The position numbers and the translations under genes were made by a program. From positions 15,854,931-15,918,930 of the forward strand of contig JABBOT010000014.1 in NCBI GenBank assembly GCA_016165875.1: a DNA stretch of 64,000 bases, read 5' to 3'. How positions within the stretch are numbered: position 1 is the stretch's first letter; the number at the start of each line of letters is the position of its first letter. Of the stretch, positions 14,082 through 24,300 are shown one piece after another. The notes under the pieces were generated by a model that saw only the letters and a list, made by a program, of their open reading frames with translations, did no database searches and was not told where the DNA came from. This DNA is from Acanthopleura granulata. Its lineage: Eukaryota > Mollusca > Polyplacophora > Chitonida > Chitonidae.

Positions 14082-14377
14082 TAGCTGATTGTCCACACAC
14101 TGGCTGGCTGTAAACAAAGTCTGTATCGTTGACAGTGGAGACAGGAAGTTCTGGCGCATAAGTCGGGGGCACTGGTGCTGGGATCTGACTTCTCTGGGGT
14201 TGGTGCTTGTCCACAAATTTCCTCTCCAGTCAGAACACAGGTTTTGATGTCTTGATGACCATCACTGTGCACACCTGCATGATTATTAAAATGGAGGAAA
14301 CATTTTCTAAAAGATGATTCAGAAAGACAAGCACAATTCTTGAAAAGATTTTTGACAAAGGGTGCAGAAGGTGCCAC
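14082..14377 (-). repeat. Exon-like module beside the 104-bp satellite (copy at 14 kb)
   Basis: The - strand reads CLSESSFRKCFLHFNNHAG, then GVHSDGHQDIKTCVLTGEEI, CGQAPTPEKS and APELPVSTVN. An acceptor-like ATGCAG precedes the GVHSDG part. Copies of this module occur at 14.6-14.8, 24.1-24.3, 24.55-24.8 and, eroded, 10.55-10.7 kb. It may be an exon multiplied along with the satellite or a repeat with accidental coding potential. No function is known to me. Confidence 0.45.
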
Positions 14378-15115
14378 TTAGAAATTTGATTTACAATTAC
14401 TCAATGGCATGTTAAATAAAAATTTCCATTATACGTATGAGGCTTGTGCTACATACATACAAATACTGCACGAATACTTAGGAGGTTTCTTCTGCATACA
14501 AATATCATAGTGAACTTGTGAGTCACCATCACAGAATGGCATGTCAAATGTTAGAGACTGGTCAGTGTTATCCTCTCATACTTAGAAGATTTCTTCTTTG
14601 CACAAAAAATATGGAATGGAGCAAGAATTTAGATATTCAAAAACTCTGCTATACCATTATTCACTCTGGACAAAGGCAGTTCTGGCGCACAATTCGAGAT
14701 CTCTTTACTGGTGCTGGGATCTGATTTCTCTTGGGTTGGTCCTTGTCCACACATTTTCTCTCCAGTCAGAGCAGAGGTTTTGCTTTTCTGATCACTGTGC
14801 ACACCTGAATGATTATTAAAATGCAGGAAAAATTTTCTAAAAGATCATTCAGCAAGAAAAGCACAATTATTGAAAAGATTTTTGACAATGGGTGCATCAA
14901 TGTGTTTTAAAAAAGGCAGAGTGTGCCACTTAAGAATTTGAGGTACCATTACACATTGGCATGTTAAATGTTATGGACTGGTTAGCATTAAAAATTTCAG
15001 TTATACTTATGAGAGTTCTGCTACATACTTGCAAATACTGCAGTGATACTTACATGGTTTCTTTCATATACAAATATTGCAGTGAAAGTGAAAATATTGT
15101 AGTGTGATACCTGTG
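14125..15115. repeat. Duplicated 1-kb block, copy 1
   Basis: This block is collinear with 24082-25068 at roughly 95% identity by eye, including two exon-like modules and fragments of the 104-bp satellite. Shared unusual strings include the AAAATATGGAATGGAGCAAG stretch. It shows a recent local duplication over about 10 kb. Confidence 0.8.
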
Positions 15116-15124
15116 AGGTTGACC

Positions 15125-15420
15125 TTGGCTTCAACTTTGTCAACTAATGTCACAAATCTGTTGATTCTCCCCTCGCGTTGTCACAGATATGACATTGGGT
15201 GACAAATCCCATGTTCCCCGGAACACCTTGTCACAGATTTGTGACATCGGGTGACAAATCCCAATTCCCTGTCTCAAATATCTGACCAACGATGACCAAA
15301 CCCAGTTCCCTGTCACGGATTGGTGACAAAACCCAGTTCTCTGTTACAAATCTGTGACAAATGTCTCTCATTTCCTTCATTTCTTTTTTTGTGACACATT
15401 CAGGTGGTATTGCCACATTT
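15125..15420. repeat. Cluster of the GTCACAGATTTGTGAC word
   Basis: Several spaced copies of a near-palindromic word (GTCACAGATTTGTGAC or its complement GTCACAAATCTGTGAC) alternate with AAATCCCA and GTTCCCTG blocks. The same word is the core of the 72-bp satellite at 19.3 kb and of the units at 20.7, 21.8 and 22.1 kb. It looks like a degenerate satellite. Confidence 0.6.
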
Positions 15421-16218
15421 TTGTCAAGTTAAGATAATCACCTGAAAGGGAAGTAACAGCAAAATTATTATTATACATCACAAGAATTCTAAGCTTTCTT
15501 TGTTTATTTCATTGGCTTTTCCACAGAGGACGCCAGGACGGACTGGACTGACAGCGAAGCGCGATAACAAAATGAGCAACGCCTCAACAGAACTAAGATT
15601 CAGTTCACAAACTTACGAAGAAACGAATTAGTGGATAAAAGGCAATGGAAAATATATTACCTGAATAGGCCCTGCACAACAGGTGCTGGTTCCTCAGCAA
15701 TGCCGGACATGGCTTCCCCAACTTCCTGGATGGTGGTGGCCATCTCGTCTGAAGGAGGGTGGGCCCTATCCTGACTTTTCGCGGTAGGCACGGAGAGAAT
15801 GGCATCTTGGACAGTCCTACAAAGGGATGATAAATGAGACAAAACATTTGGAATTTGGATCTTGTGATAAGATCTTTACTAAGCTAAACAAAATAAAACA
15901 AAACTTTATCCAGGTATACATACCGCGTCATAAGCATCCGTGCACGACAATCGTTGATTGGTTGCCGGAATCGGAATCGGAATCATCCTACTACAGCTGC
16001 CGAATGGGCAAGATAATCCTCAACAAGGCTACACTCAGCCTGAGAAATTTTCCCTTCGTGGATGTTTCAACTGCCGGGCATGCCTCACTGGCTGTAGCTT
16101 TGGGTAACTTGTATCTGCAGAGACAATGTCAGTCCATTAGTCTAAGGGTTTCTGATCCAACAATTTATATGGAACGAATCAATGTCATTTATTTATGTGT
16201 TGACCTATTTGATTGATG

Positions 16219-16292
16219 TTTTACCCCGTTCAAGAATATTTCACTTTCACCAGCATTGTGATGGGAGGAAGCCGGCGAGAGCCCCACGTGCC
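16219..16292 (-). repeat. SINE family A, 3' fragment
   Basis: A reverse-oriented tail and body fragment: TTTTACCCCGTTCAAGAATA, TTTCACTT, and GGGAGGAAGCCGGCGAGAGC. It lies in an intron of gene B. Confidence 0.65.
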
Positions 16293-16506
16293 ACTGGAGA
16301 GGAAACCAATTATATTTATAGAGAACGTTTTAAGATGATGAAACGTTACTGACTTCCAGTGGAACCTGTTAATATCGTTTGATGCATTGTGGATTCGCTT
16401 CCCCTTGGAAGACAGAAAGAAGCTGGCTGTTTCGGCCCATTCGTCCTGTGCAATCATTGGCCGGTATCGGGTTATATACTGGACGAACCAGTGTGGAAAA
16501 AAAACA

Positions 16507-16692
16507 AATTCATTTATTTAATTGGTGTTTTACGCAGTACTCGAGAACATTTCACTTATGCAACGGCGGCCGGCATTATGATGGAAGGAAACCGGGCACA
16601 GTCCGGAGGAACCCACGACCGTCCGCAGGTTGACCGCATTAGTGGGAGGCTTCTGGGTTATCACGCGGAGCTAGCGTGCTAACCAAGTCACT
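16507..16692 (-). repeat. SINE family A, reverse, nearly complete
   Basis: The reverse complement of the family A consensus runs from the TTTATTTAATTGGTGTTTTA tail to the tRNA-like head. It lies in an intron of gene B, between exons 8 and 9. Confidence 0.75.
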
Positions 16693-17238
16693 CTTAGTTA
16701 GGTAAACGTGGTTTAAATGTGCATACAGTGGTACACACTTACATCGTGCTCTTGCTCGTCTAAGCAAAATGTTGCGGGCTGCGTTGCAGACGTTTTGTGC
16801 TCAAGCATGTAGTATGTCCGGTACTTGTGGCCGTCTACCTCCAACCCAATCCTAAATAATAAATAATAAATACAAAATTATCTCATTTACATGCTTGATG
16901 GTGGTAAGCAAATGCATTAGAATAGGAGATTTGAATGTCTCAGTTGCTACTTTGTAATGATGTAATTACCCTGAAACCCATTCCGTCACCCGAAAGCCCT
17001 CCACAACGCCTTTCCTCTGGCAATGCTTCAGGCACAAAAGAGCCGTTAAATAATTGAGCACTGTGACATAATTCGATGGTGTGTATTCTTCCGCTCCAAG
17101 GGCCGCCTTGAAGTCACCAAGGGCGACCTGTACAACGGAAATGGGACCATTATTATCATTGGAGTACAATATAGGTGGCACTGTACTCTTGAGTACAGCA
17201 TAAAACACTAGACAGCAACATAAAAGCTATGTCATAAC

Positions 17239-17974
17239 CTCAAAACCACTTGACAGTCCTTCACAGACTTGGTTTCAGGACTGGTGGTGCGTTCCACGCG
17301 GAGAGCGATCTCCTCCCTGGACACACCCTGCTGTGTAACCTTCCCCCGGGATCCGAATAGTGGCATGCAGCTTTTTCATCAAGTTGTATACTTTCAGGTT
17401 TTCTGTGTCCAGAGATGTTGAGTGCGTTAGGTACACAAGGAATCTGTAAATTTAAAAAGGAAGGTTTCATATGACATCAACTGAAAGAAAATGCAGCTAT
17501 CTCGGTTGAATATAAAAATATTTTATGATATATCAGATGGATGCTCTTACCTGTTCAGGGATTTCTGATAATTTTTAACAGTCTGTTGGGAAAGACCTGA
17601 TGACAGAACTGTCTGCATGAAAAATGCCAACCACACTTGTCAGTTTACGGGAAGTAGAAAGTGTTTAGAGACGATAATAAATACCAAGTTAATAAATCAG
17701 CATTTTAACGAGTGTTGGCTGCAAGCTCCCGTTTTCTGGGGTCAGTGCAGCCAGCTCAACCTCATCGGGTTGGCAAAAGTGCAGAATCCTGGAGACATTC
17801 TGGACCTGTTGTTTCCAGGCTGAAGTCTTCACTTTTGCAAAATCCCGCAGGTACTTCCCACAGCGTTCCAGGATTGGGTCGTCCATTGGATGCTGTGAGT
17901 ACATTCCCTTGGCGCTCATGGTTGCTCTCCCAGGGTGTGTCCACCTGGGCTGGTTTACACCCCACTCGAAGCCG
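17239..17974 (-). pseudogene. Gene B exons 4-6: recombinase core-binding (SAM-like) domain
   Basis: Exon 4 (17974-17710) encodes ERCGKYLRDFAKVKTSAWK and QQVQNVSRILHFCQPDEVEL, typical of N-terminal helices of integrase-fold enzymes. Exon 5 (17612-17551) reads TVLSSGLSQQTVKNYQKSLN and joins in phase 2 to exon 6 (17443-17239), RFLVYLTHSTSL. The pattern gLs-x-qTv-x-nY-x-x-sL-x-RFL is the classic core-binding signature. Exon 6 has a one-base excess in a G5 run near 17345 and a one-base deficit in a T4 run near 17242. The exon 4 donor (GTTAAA) is weak. Confidence 0.6.
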
Positions 17975-18095
17975 CTAAATATGAAGATAGAAACTGTAGA
18001 GAATACGAAAATGTATAGGAAGCAGTGTAGAAACTTGTGGATCAGATGTCTGAGAAAACAAATTGACATAACATTGCGCTATGTTTTGTACTTAC

Positions 18096-19025
18096 GAGCT
18101 AGATTCATGCTCATGAAGGGAGTCCTGATGGTACTTGCGATGCCTCAGGTGACAGTGGGTCGGAATGATCACTTGGTGGTGCGGGAGGCAACACAGGCTC
18201 CAGGTCATCCCATACCTTCTGGATAGTTTCCTCTGCCCTGGTTAATGAGACATAATTTCAGAATTAAATTGAATCGACCAGAAAAAAAACCCACCTCAAT
18301 AAGTTTAACACGCATTCAGTTTAAAATTTGCCATACGGTTCAGTGAAGAGAAAGAAGCTTTACCTTCGCTTTCGGGATGCTCTAGTCGAAGAACCAGCCT
18401 CGTGTGAAAGGCTGGTGGAATGCGCTGCCTCGGCCTCAGCACTCGTCGACGGCACAGGTTCAGAAGGTGTCACGGACGGGCGTGAGTCACTGGAAAAAAA
18501 TTATGCTTATAAGAAAATTATGTGCTGGATTCGAGCCTTCCACTTCACTGATCAAGTCCCACCCCACAAGAATGATTTAAAGTCATCCATATTTCTTTGA
18601 CGGTTTTCGCTGAAATATTTCACACCGGCCATCATTTTGGTGGGAGGAAACCAGGCAGAGCCCCGGGAAACCCATGACACGTACGGCGACAGCGACGCTC
18701 GAACTCACAGTGACTGCTGTGACAACGGAAGCCCCCGCGACCGCGCTGGTGAGAAGATCCTGTGTCAGTTAGCTGTGATAGCGCCTTAACTTAGAATAAT
18801 ATAAACGAATTACTTACGCCTGGTTCGGTTTGCCTGTGACGATGTGGCCAATTTCACCAGAAAGTCAACCACAGTCGCTAGAACGTCTTCGGCTACTCCC
18901 AGACTCCTGCTGACAAAACCATAGGGCAGCACCTGATGAACCTGAACGAATTCATTCAGTTTGTCTCTCCTTTCAGCCAGCACCTTGGCGATGTCATCAC
19001 TTGCAGGTCAGGTAGTTTCTCTTGT
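18096..19025 (-). pseudogene. Gene B exons 1-3: N-terminal helical segment and Ser/Pro/Glu-rich linker
   Basis: Exon 1 (19025-18818) encodes a helical stretch with AERRDKLNEFVQVHQVLPYG, read in two frames joined by one-base breaks near 19000 and 18863. Exon 2 (18489-18364) is a Ser/Thr/Pro/Glu-rich linker ending in the basic RASRKRR, a possible nuclear-localisation patch. Exon 3 (18237-18096) encodes AEETIQKVWDDLEPV and a Pro-rich tail, with a frame break near 18115. Phases between exons 2 and 3 agree (2). No start codon was identified, so the 5' end may lie upstream. Confidence 0.5.
18604..18755 (-). repeat. SINE family A, reverse
   Basis: It contains GAAATATTTCAC, GGTGGGAGGAAACCAGGCAG and the CGAACTCACAG head block. 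It lies in an intron of gene B, between exons 1 and 2. The tail is truncated. Confidence 0.7.
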
Positions 19026-19226
19026 CTAAAAATCAAGGAAATGGTATTATTACGAATTATCAACAGTAGTATTGTGGTTATGAGGATTACACAAATTTCA
19101 GATAATTGATCAGAGAACGTTAAAGTTGGGAAAACGTAAATGTTTTTAAGAAGCATGTATAATAATTGCGGCATGAATAAAGAAAACACAAATCACGCTG
19201 TTAATACATTATCAATACATTATCAA

Positions 19227-19256
19227 TATATATCAATACGTTTGTATTGATATATA
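19227..19256. repeat. Perfect AT-rich hairpin
   Basis: TATATATCAATAC is followed by the 4-base spacer GTTT and then its exact reverse complement. It sits between exon 1 of gene B and the 72-bp satellite. Confidence 0.6.
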
Positions 19257-19327
19257 TGTATGTGTATATAGATGGACCTGTACGTCACTATAATGTGATT
19301 GCAAATCCCACAATGAAGAAACTGTCA

Positions 19328-19665
19328 CAGATTAGTGATTCTCAATCTCACTTCTCCCTGTTCAAGATGGTATAAGTTAGCGGAATCCAAGGAAAGTCTC
19401 AGATTTGTGACACCCAATCCCAGTTTCCCCTGTTTAAGTCGATATAAGTTAGCGGAATCCAGGGAATGTCTCAGATTTGTGACACTCAATTCCACTTTCA
19501 ACTGTTTAAGACGATATAACCTAATGGAATCCAGGGAATGTCTCAGATTTGTGACACCCAATCCCAGTTTCCCCTGTTTAAGTCGATATAAGTTAGCGGA
19601 ATGCAGGGAGATGTCTCAGATTTGTGACATCCAATCCAACTTTCCCCTGTTTAGCACAATATATG
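19328..19665. repeat. 72-bp satellite, about 4.5 units
   Basis: CAGATTTGTGACACCCAATC recurs at 19400, 19472, 19544 and 19617, giving spacings of 72, 72 and 73 bases. The rest of the unit is TCCCCTGTTTAAG and TATAAGTTAGCGGAATCC. Open frames across it on both strands reflect the period being a multiple of three. Confidence 0.88.
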
Positions 19666-20111
19666 CCTGCTGGATCTAGGGAGTATAAAACTAGAAATAG
19701 GAATTCAGGTGTAACTGTGCAACGTGGGAAGGCATCAAATCTTTCCAGCCCCATGTACATGAGTACATAACTGCACATCCATACGCTCAGTGTTCTAACA
19801 TATTTACACACACACAAGACTATATATGTATCATCTCGTAAAATGAATGAGCACAGCACATACCAGACATGGCGAATTTCAAGAAGAAAACTTTGTCTGT
19901 CAAAGCCTTTCCTGGTACAAAAAGTCTGGATTGGTGACCAGTCAGTGTAATCAGTTCCTGGGGCAAAATCACCTAATAAAAGGCCTGACGTTCAAATCCA
20001 AACAATGGTAGGTGATAATCAATAAGGAATGTATACAATGAGAATAAAGGCGAAGCGCAAAGATTGAAAGCAAAACTACAAGTGAACTCCCTTACTAGCC
20101 TCCCATATTTA

Positions 20112-21445
20112 TATCATGTATTTCCGGAAGTTCTTACTTCCGTTTGGTGTGAGCTAGGCAAAAACAAAGGGCAACACCTTTTTAATCCGGGGCAGGGTAA
20201 GGTGCTAAATCACCGGGGAGCAAGATAGCAACGCAACCGTCGGTCAAACTGGCGGTCTATACCAAAATATCCAATAATAATTAAACAAATAAAAGAGAGA
20301 CAAAATAACAAAAAATGAAATAACAGGTACACACGCATCGCTGAATGTTAACCTAAACACTGAAATCTGCGAGTGTCTTTGAATGCATAGATACCAAATT
20401 GAGAAAATACAAAGAGGAGTGGGGACTGTTTCTCGGACTGTACAGATAAAAGCTTACATATCACAGTTAGATTTAAGGCAAGTATAAAAGTAAATGAATT
20501 TCACCGAAACAGGGAATTTGTGGATTGGGATAACAAATCTGTGACTATTACCAATATTAGGGAGTGACGTTTCCTAGCTTAACAGAGTGAATTAATGAAG
20601 AGAATAAAATGATATATATATATATTTACACATTTGCGCATGTCATATTTTTCAGAAGCCCTGCTTTCCAGGTTTCAAACTCAGAAAATGCTTCGAGATA
20701 AAGAGCTGAATCTGGGGAATTGTCACAGATTTGGAACTGTTAATCCCTAATTCCCTGGTTTCAGACAATTTATATATACTGCACCTATACAAAAGTCACC
20801 AATGTGTGAGACGGATACACATATAAGTGCGAAACACAGTTCCAATGTATTTAATATTCCTTTTTCTTTACTCTTTGCACAGTTTTCATATCTCTGTGTT
20901 GTCTTTATGTATTTGTGTGTATGTATAGATGTGAATTATCACAGATCTGTGGCCTCAACATACACCATTCAGGAAACATACAATTTACTCAATCTGTAGT
21001 ATTTCCAATTTGGACATTAATAGATACAAAGTAACACTTATAATTAAACGCAGCTTATGCCTTGATCTCTAATCTGTTCCTTTGTAACAACTAATCTCAC
21101 CCCATTGCCAGAATTATGGTCAACTGTAAAAGACGGTCGATGACAGAGTGGCTCCCTGGTGATTTCATTAGAGCCTGATTGCCTTTGATCACAAACTTTA
21201 ATCTACCGTGCATAAAGGGCTTCCTTGATTTAACTACAAACGTCGAACCAAGAATGTCTGTTGAGGTAGGTTAATTTATTGCTTGAGTATATACCAAGTT
21301 CTCATATTCTGTATAACTAAATTTCTATAGTACACATTGTTATTGTATACGTTGCCCGGGGCCTTATCCTACCCCGGATTAAAGGTTTTTGTTTTTGCTG
21401 TGCCTGCCAGCCAACGGAATTAAAAACTTCCGGAAAATATATGCG
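20112..21445. mobile_element. Candidate non-autonomous element with terminal inverted repeats
   Basis: TTTCCGGAAGTTCTTACTTCCG, the GCAAAAACAAA block and TTTAATCCGGGGCAGGGTAA near 20125-20210 are mirrored by TACCCCGGATTAAAGGTTTT, TTTTGCTGTGCC and AAAACTTCCGGAAAATATAT near 21373-21442. The inverted arms are about 95-105 bp and enclose about 1.1 kb with no transposase that I can recognise. A copy of another repeat (20.64-20.89 kb) lies inside. Confidence 0.6.
20640..20890. repeat. Dispersed 190-250-bp unit, copy 1
   Basis: It runs from CCCTGCTTTCCAGGTTTCAA through GGGGAATTGTCACAGATTTG to AACACAGTTCCAATGTATTT. Closely related copies lie at 21832-22010 and 22024-22215. Confidence 0.75.
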
Positions 21446-21831
21446 TCAGTTTCATTATGTCGATTTATTCTGTTGTCTTCCCTTCTAGGTTTTTTTATGA
21501 ATGTAAGAAAGTATGTCCAGAGATATTTATCTCTGTATAAATCATGCCATCATGTTTCCCCTAGAAGCAACCATTTCTTTCTTTCCTCATGCAAGTCTTG
21601 TAAATAAATCTTAGCATAAGCATCAGCTGATCTATGTACGTAAATATATCTGCGTATATTTTGGGGAATTATAAGAACAGTTCAGAAAGGAAAGCGGTGG
21701 AATAAATCTTTGTCATCACAATAACATAATATGTAATGCCCCGTTCTGTATAGTGCTACATCTCTGGAACTGTAACAGATTTGTAGCTGTAAATCCTGCT
21801 CACTGGGTCAAGCGAGGAAAAGTTGTTGCTT

Positions 21832-22010
21832 AATTTGGGGAATTGTCACAGATTTAGGACTGTCAATCCTTAATTCCTTGGATTCAGACATCTTATATAT
21901 GTGACACCCAAACAAACGTAACAATGTGTGAGAGGGATACATATATAAGTGCTAAACACAGTTCCAATGTATTTAATATTTCTTTTTCTTTACTCTTTGC
22001 ACAACTGACA
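21832..22010. repeat. Dispersed unit, copy 2
   Basis: It shares GGGGAATTGTCACAGATTTA, GGGATACATATATAAGTGCT and the AACACAGTTCCAATGTATTT block with copy 1, and lacks the 5' part. Confidence 0.72.
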
Positions 22011-22023
22011 TAATCCCGTGTAT

Positions 22024-22215
22024 GTCACATTTTTTTTTCAGAAATAAAACCCTGCTTTCCAGGTTTCAAACTCAGAAAATGCTTCGAGATAAAGAGCTGA
22101 ATCTGGGGAATTGTCACAGATTTGGGACTGTCAATCCCTAATTCCCTGGTTTCAGACAATTTATATATACTGCACCCAAACAAACGTAACTAATGTGTGG
22201 CACGGATACATATTA
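22024..22215. repeat. Dispersed unit, copy 3, interrupted by a telomere-like array
   Basis: It matches copy 1 from the CTGCTTTCCAGG block to CACGGATACATATTA. The rest of the unit (GTGCTACACACAGTTCCAAT) resumes only after the TTAGGG array, near 22515. Confidence 0.72.
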
Positions 22216-22515
22216 GGGTTAGGGTTACTTGGGGCTAGGGTTTTAAGGTTAGGGTTAGGGTTAGTTAGGATTAGGAGTTGGGGTTTTAGGGTTTAGGGTT
22301 AGGGTTAGTGAGGTTTAGGAGTTACGGTTTTAGGGTTAGAGTTAGGGTTAGGGTTAGTTAGGTTTGGGGTTAGGGTTAGTTAGGGTTAGGGTTAGGGTTA
22401 GGCTTTTAGGGTTAGAGGTTAGGGTTAGTTAGGGTTAGGGTTAGAGGTTAGGGTTGGTTAGGGATAGGTTAGGGTTTTAGGGGTAGGGTTAGGGTTCTAG
22501 GGTTAGAGTTGGGGT
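22212..22515 (+). repeat. Interstitial telomere-like (TTAGGG)n array
   Basis: There are dozens of TTAGGG repeats with variants such as GTTAGTTAGG, GTTTTAGGG and GGTTAGAGG. A looser GGGTTA-rich tail extends to about 22690. TTAGGG is the usual telomere repeat of molluscs and many other animals. Confidence 0.92.
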
Positions 22516-22889
22516 GCTACACACAGTTCCAATCCGGCTGCAGTTAGGGTTAAAAGGATCCAAGTTTTGTGGGTAAGCTAGGGTTAGAATTCACGTAAAC
22601 TCCGAGTAAAGTTGAGGTTGTGGTTAGTAAAGTTGGGGTTAACAATTTTGGAATTAGTACAGTTGGGGTTAATGGAATAGGGGTTAATGTTAATTGCGTA
22701 AAAATGCAATTTAAACTTTGGGTGATATTTATATACCTACGTCATTAAAAGTGCCTAAAATTGTAGTAAATTAATTGTATTAACATTTAGTATTTCCACA
22801 AAGTTATCCTTTATCATACTAACTTATATTTATTACTGAGAACCTCAGAAATGATTGATAATGCACAAAATGTTTTCCGTCCACCCGAC

Positions 22890-23075
22890 TCTACTACACA
22901 TACATATATATGCATAAATATCTTCACATACATACATGCATGCATATGTATATAGTATACATATGATACTATACTATGCATACTACACTATACTATAGAT
23001 ATTATACATATATGTGCATTATATATATCATTCATTTACTACATATACATATCTATATATATATATATATTAAAT
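22890..23075. repeat. AT-rich simple sequence
   Basis: ACATACATATATATGCATAA-type sequence and an (AT)n run near 23055-23070. Confidence 0.75.
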
Positions 23076-23399
23076 ATCCACTTCAACCCCATTTGTTGAC
23101 TTTGCCGCATTCCAGCGGGGAATTTTGGGCGTGGCCAGCCGGCCACCCACTTTTCAGCGGTCGCTGGGTACAGCCCCGCATACGGAAACATGATAAATTA
23201 TATATCAGCGGAAACATTATGCCTTCAGAAGTTTATAAAAAAAAACGCGAGGAAATCGGCTTCATAACGGCTGAGACATTACAAATTCGGCTATTCCGCT
23301 GCCGTGGGATTGACGGCCCGACCCCCGGGATTGGGCCACGCCCTATGCTATAGCCCAGCCTTAGCTTTCCCCACGCGCAGCACAAAAGTTCAACCTGTT

Positions 23400-24030
23400 G
23401 AGGTTTCTTCTACATACAAATATTGTAGTGAACTTGTGAGCTATCATCACACAATGGCATGTCAAGTGTTACAGACTGCTCAATGTTTTCCTGTCTTCTA
23501 CATGCAAATATTGCAGAGAACTTGTGAGTTACCATCACACAATCACATCTCATGTGTTTCAGACTGGTCCGTGTTTTCCTGTCATACTTATGAGGTTTCT
23601 TCTACATGCAAATATTGTAGTGAACTTGTCAGTTACCATTACACAAAAACATATCAAATGTTACAGACTGGTCCGTGTTTTCCTGTCATACTTATGAGGC
23701 GTTTTCTTCATACAAATATTGCAGTAAATTTGTGAGTTACCATCACACAATGACATGTCAAGTGTTACAGATTGCTCAGTGTTTTCCTGTCATACTTATG
23801 AGGTTTATTCTACATACAAATATTGCAGGGAACTTGTGAGTTACCATCACACAATCGCATCTCATGTGTTTCAGACTGGTCCGTGTTTTCCTGTCATACT
23901 TATGAGGTTTCTTCTACATACAAGTATTGTAGTGAACTTGTGAGTTACCACATCACAATGGCATGTCCAGTGTTACAGACTGCCCAGTGTTTTCCTGTCA
24001 TACTTATGAGGTCTTTTCTATACACAATAA
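23400..24030 (+). repeat. 104-bp satellite, second array (about 6 units)
   Basis: The GAGGTTTCTTCTACATACAA start recurs near 23590, 23697, 23801, 23905 and 24009. The first units are irregular because of an internal deletion. Units share the block GTGTTACAGACTG with the array at 10.7 kb. Long open frames across it on the + strand are chance. Confidence 0.88.
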
Positions 24031-24077
24031 TATGTAATAAAGCAAAAAAGTAGACATTCAAAAATGCTGCTATACCA

Positions 24078-24300
24078 TTATTCACTGTGGAGACAGGAAG
24101 TTCTGGTGCACAACTCGGCGGCTTTTCACTGGTGCTGGAATGTGACTTCTCTGGGGTTGGTGCTTGTCCACAAATTTCCTCTCCGGTCAGAACACAGGTT
24201 TTGCTGTCCTGACGACCATCACTGTGCACGCCTGCATGATTATTAAAATAGAGGAAACATTTTCTAAAAGATGATTCAGAAAGACAAGCACATTCTTGAA
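24078..24300 (-). repeat. Exon-like module (copy at 24 kb)
   Basis: The - strand reads VHSDGRQDSKTCVLTGEEIC, GQAPTPEKSHSSTSEKPPSC and APELPVSTVNN, then a donor-like AATAATG|GTATAG. It is the best-preserved copy of the module and has plausible splice borders on both sides. It may be a real exon of an unmodelled - strand gene. Confidence 0.45.

Larger units (their letters stand above)
11649..15816 (-). pseudogene. Gene B exons 10-13: C-terminal tail
   Basis: Exon 10 (15816-15661) reads TVQDAILSVPTAKSQDRAHP and joins in phase 2 to the end of exon 9. Exon 11 ends at 13839; its start is either 14070 or 13987, and it encodes EFSDVPVLKDCDLGVWDREP and a KKKEGPAM end. Exon 12 (12333-12273) reads EIVDRLDENLDSPPVIKDTK with a perfect AG/GT pair and matching phase 0. 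The last exon (11776-11649) matches phase 1 and ends in TGA after NDAMAT. The tail has no recognised domain. The overlap of exon 11 with the duplicated module at 14.0-14.3 kb makes its start the least certain point. Confidence 0.45.
15924..17127 (-). pseudogene. Gene B exons 7-9: tyrosine-recombinase catalytic region
   Basis: Exon 7 (17127-16970) carries the Arg box in YLTALLCLKHCQRKGVVEG (Arg codon near 17016). It joins in phase 2 to exon 8 (16851-16743), with IGLEVDGHKYRTYYMLEHK and PATFCLDEQ, the usual basic hairpin. Exon 9 (16114-15924) holds an RHARQLK stretch that could be the second Arg box and then AECSLVEDYLAHSAAVV, the His box. A TGA follows at once (15983-15985), and the place where YR enzymes have Tyr-Arg reads Phe-Arg within a small TTCCGA repeat. 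One A appears to be missing in the A4 run near 16049. Confidence 0.6.
11649..19025 (-). pseudogene. Gene B: intron-containing tyrosine-recombinase-like gene, frame-broken
   Basis: About 13 exons on the - strand: 19025-18818, 18489-18364, 18237-18096, 17974-17710, 17612-17551, 17443-17239, 17127-16970, 16851-16743, 16114-15924, 15816-15661, about 14070 (or 13987)-13839, 12333-12273 and 11776-11649. Nearly all borders are GT/AG. The order is: low-complexity N-terminal linker, helical core-binding domain, YR catalytic region, then a tail ending in a stop. The Arg box reads CQRKGVVEG, the basic hairpin LEHKTSATQPATF and the His box DYLAHSAAVV. Single-base frame breaks are seen near 19000, 18863, 18115, 17345, 17242 and 16049, with an apparent phase conflict at the 16743/16114 junction and an in-frame TGA at 15983-15985. 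Most breaks lie in mononucleotide runs. It is either a recent pseudogene or a gene with consensus errors. The family looks distinct from genes 1 and 2. Confidence 0.6.

Noticed and set aside
19325..19679. Repeat protein with VTNLRHSLDS units on the - strand and a similar one on the + strand
   Set aside because: Both come from the 72-bp satellite, whose length is a multiple of three, which keeps frames open on both strands without coding.
23304..23943. Open frames on the + strand with CSELVSYHHT-like repeats
   Set aside because: They are translations of the 104-bp satellite; 104 is not a multiple of three, so the frames change between units.
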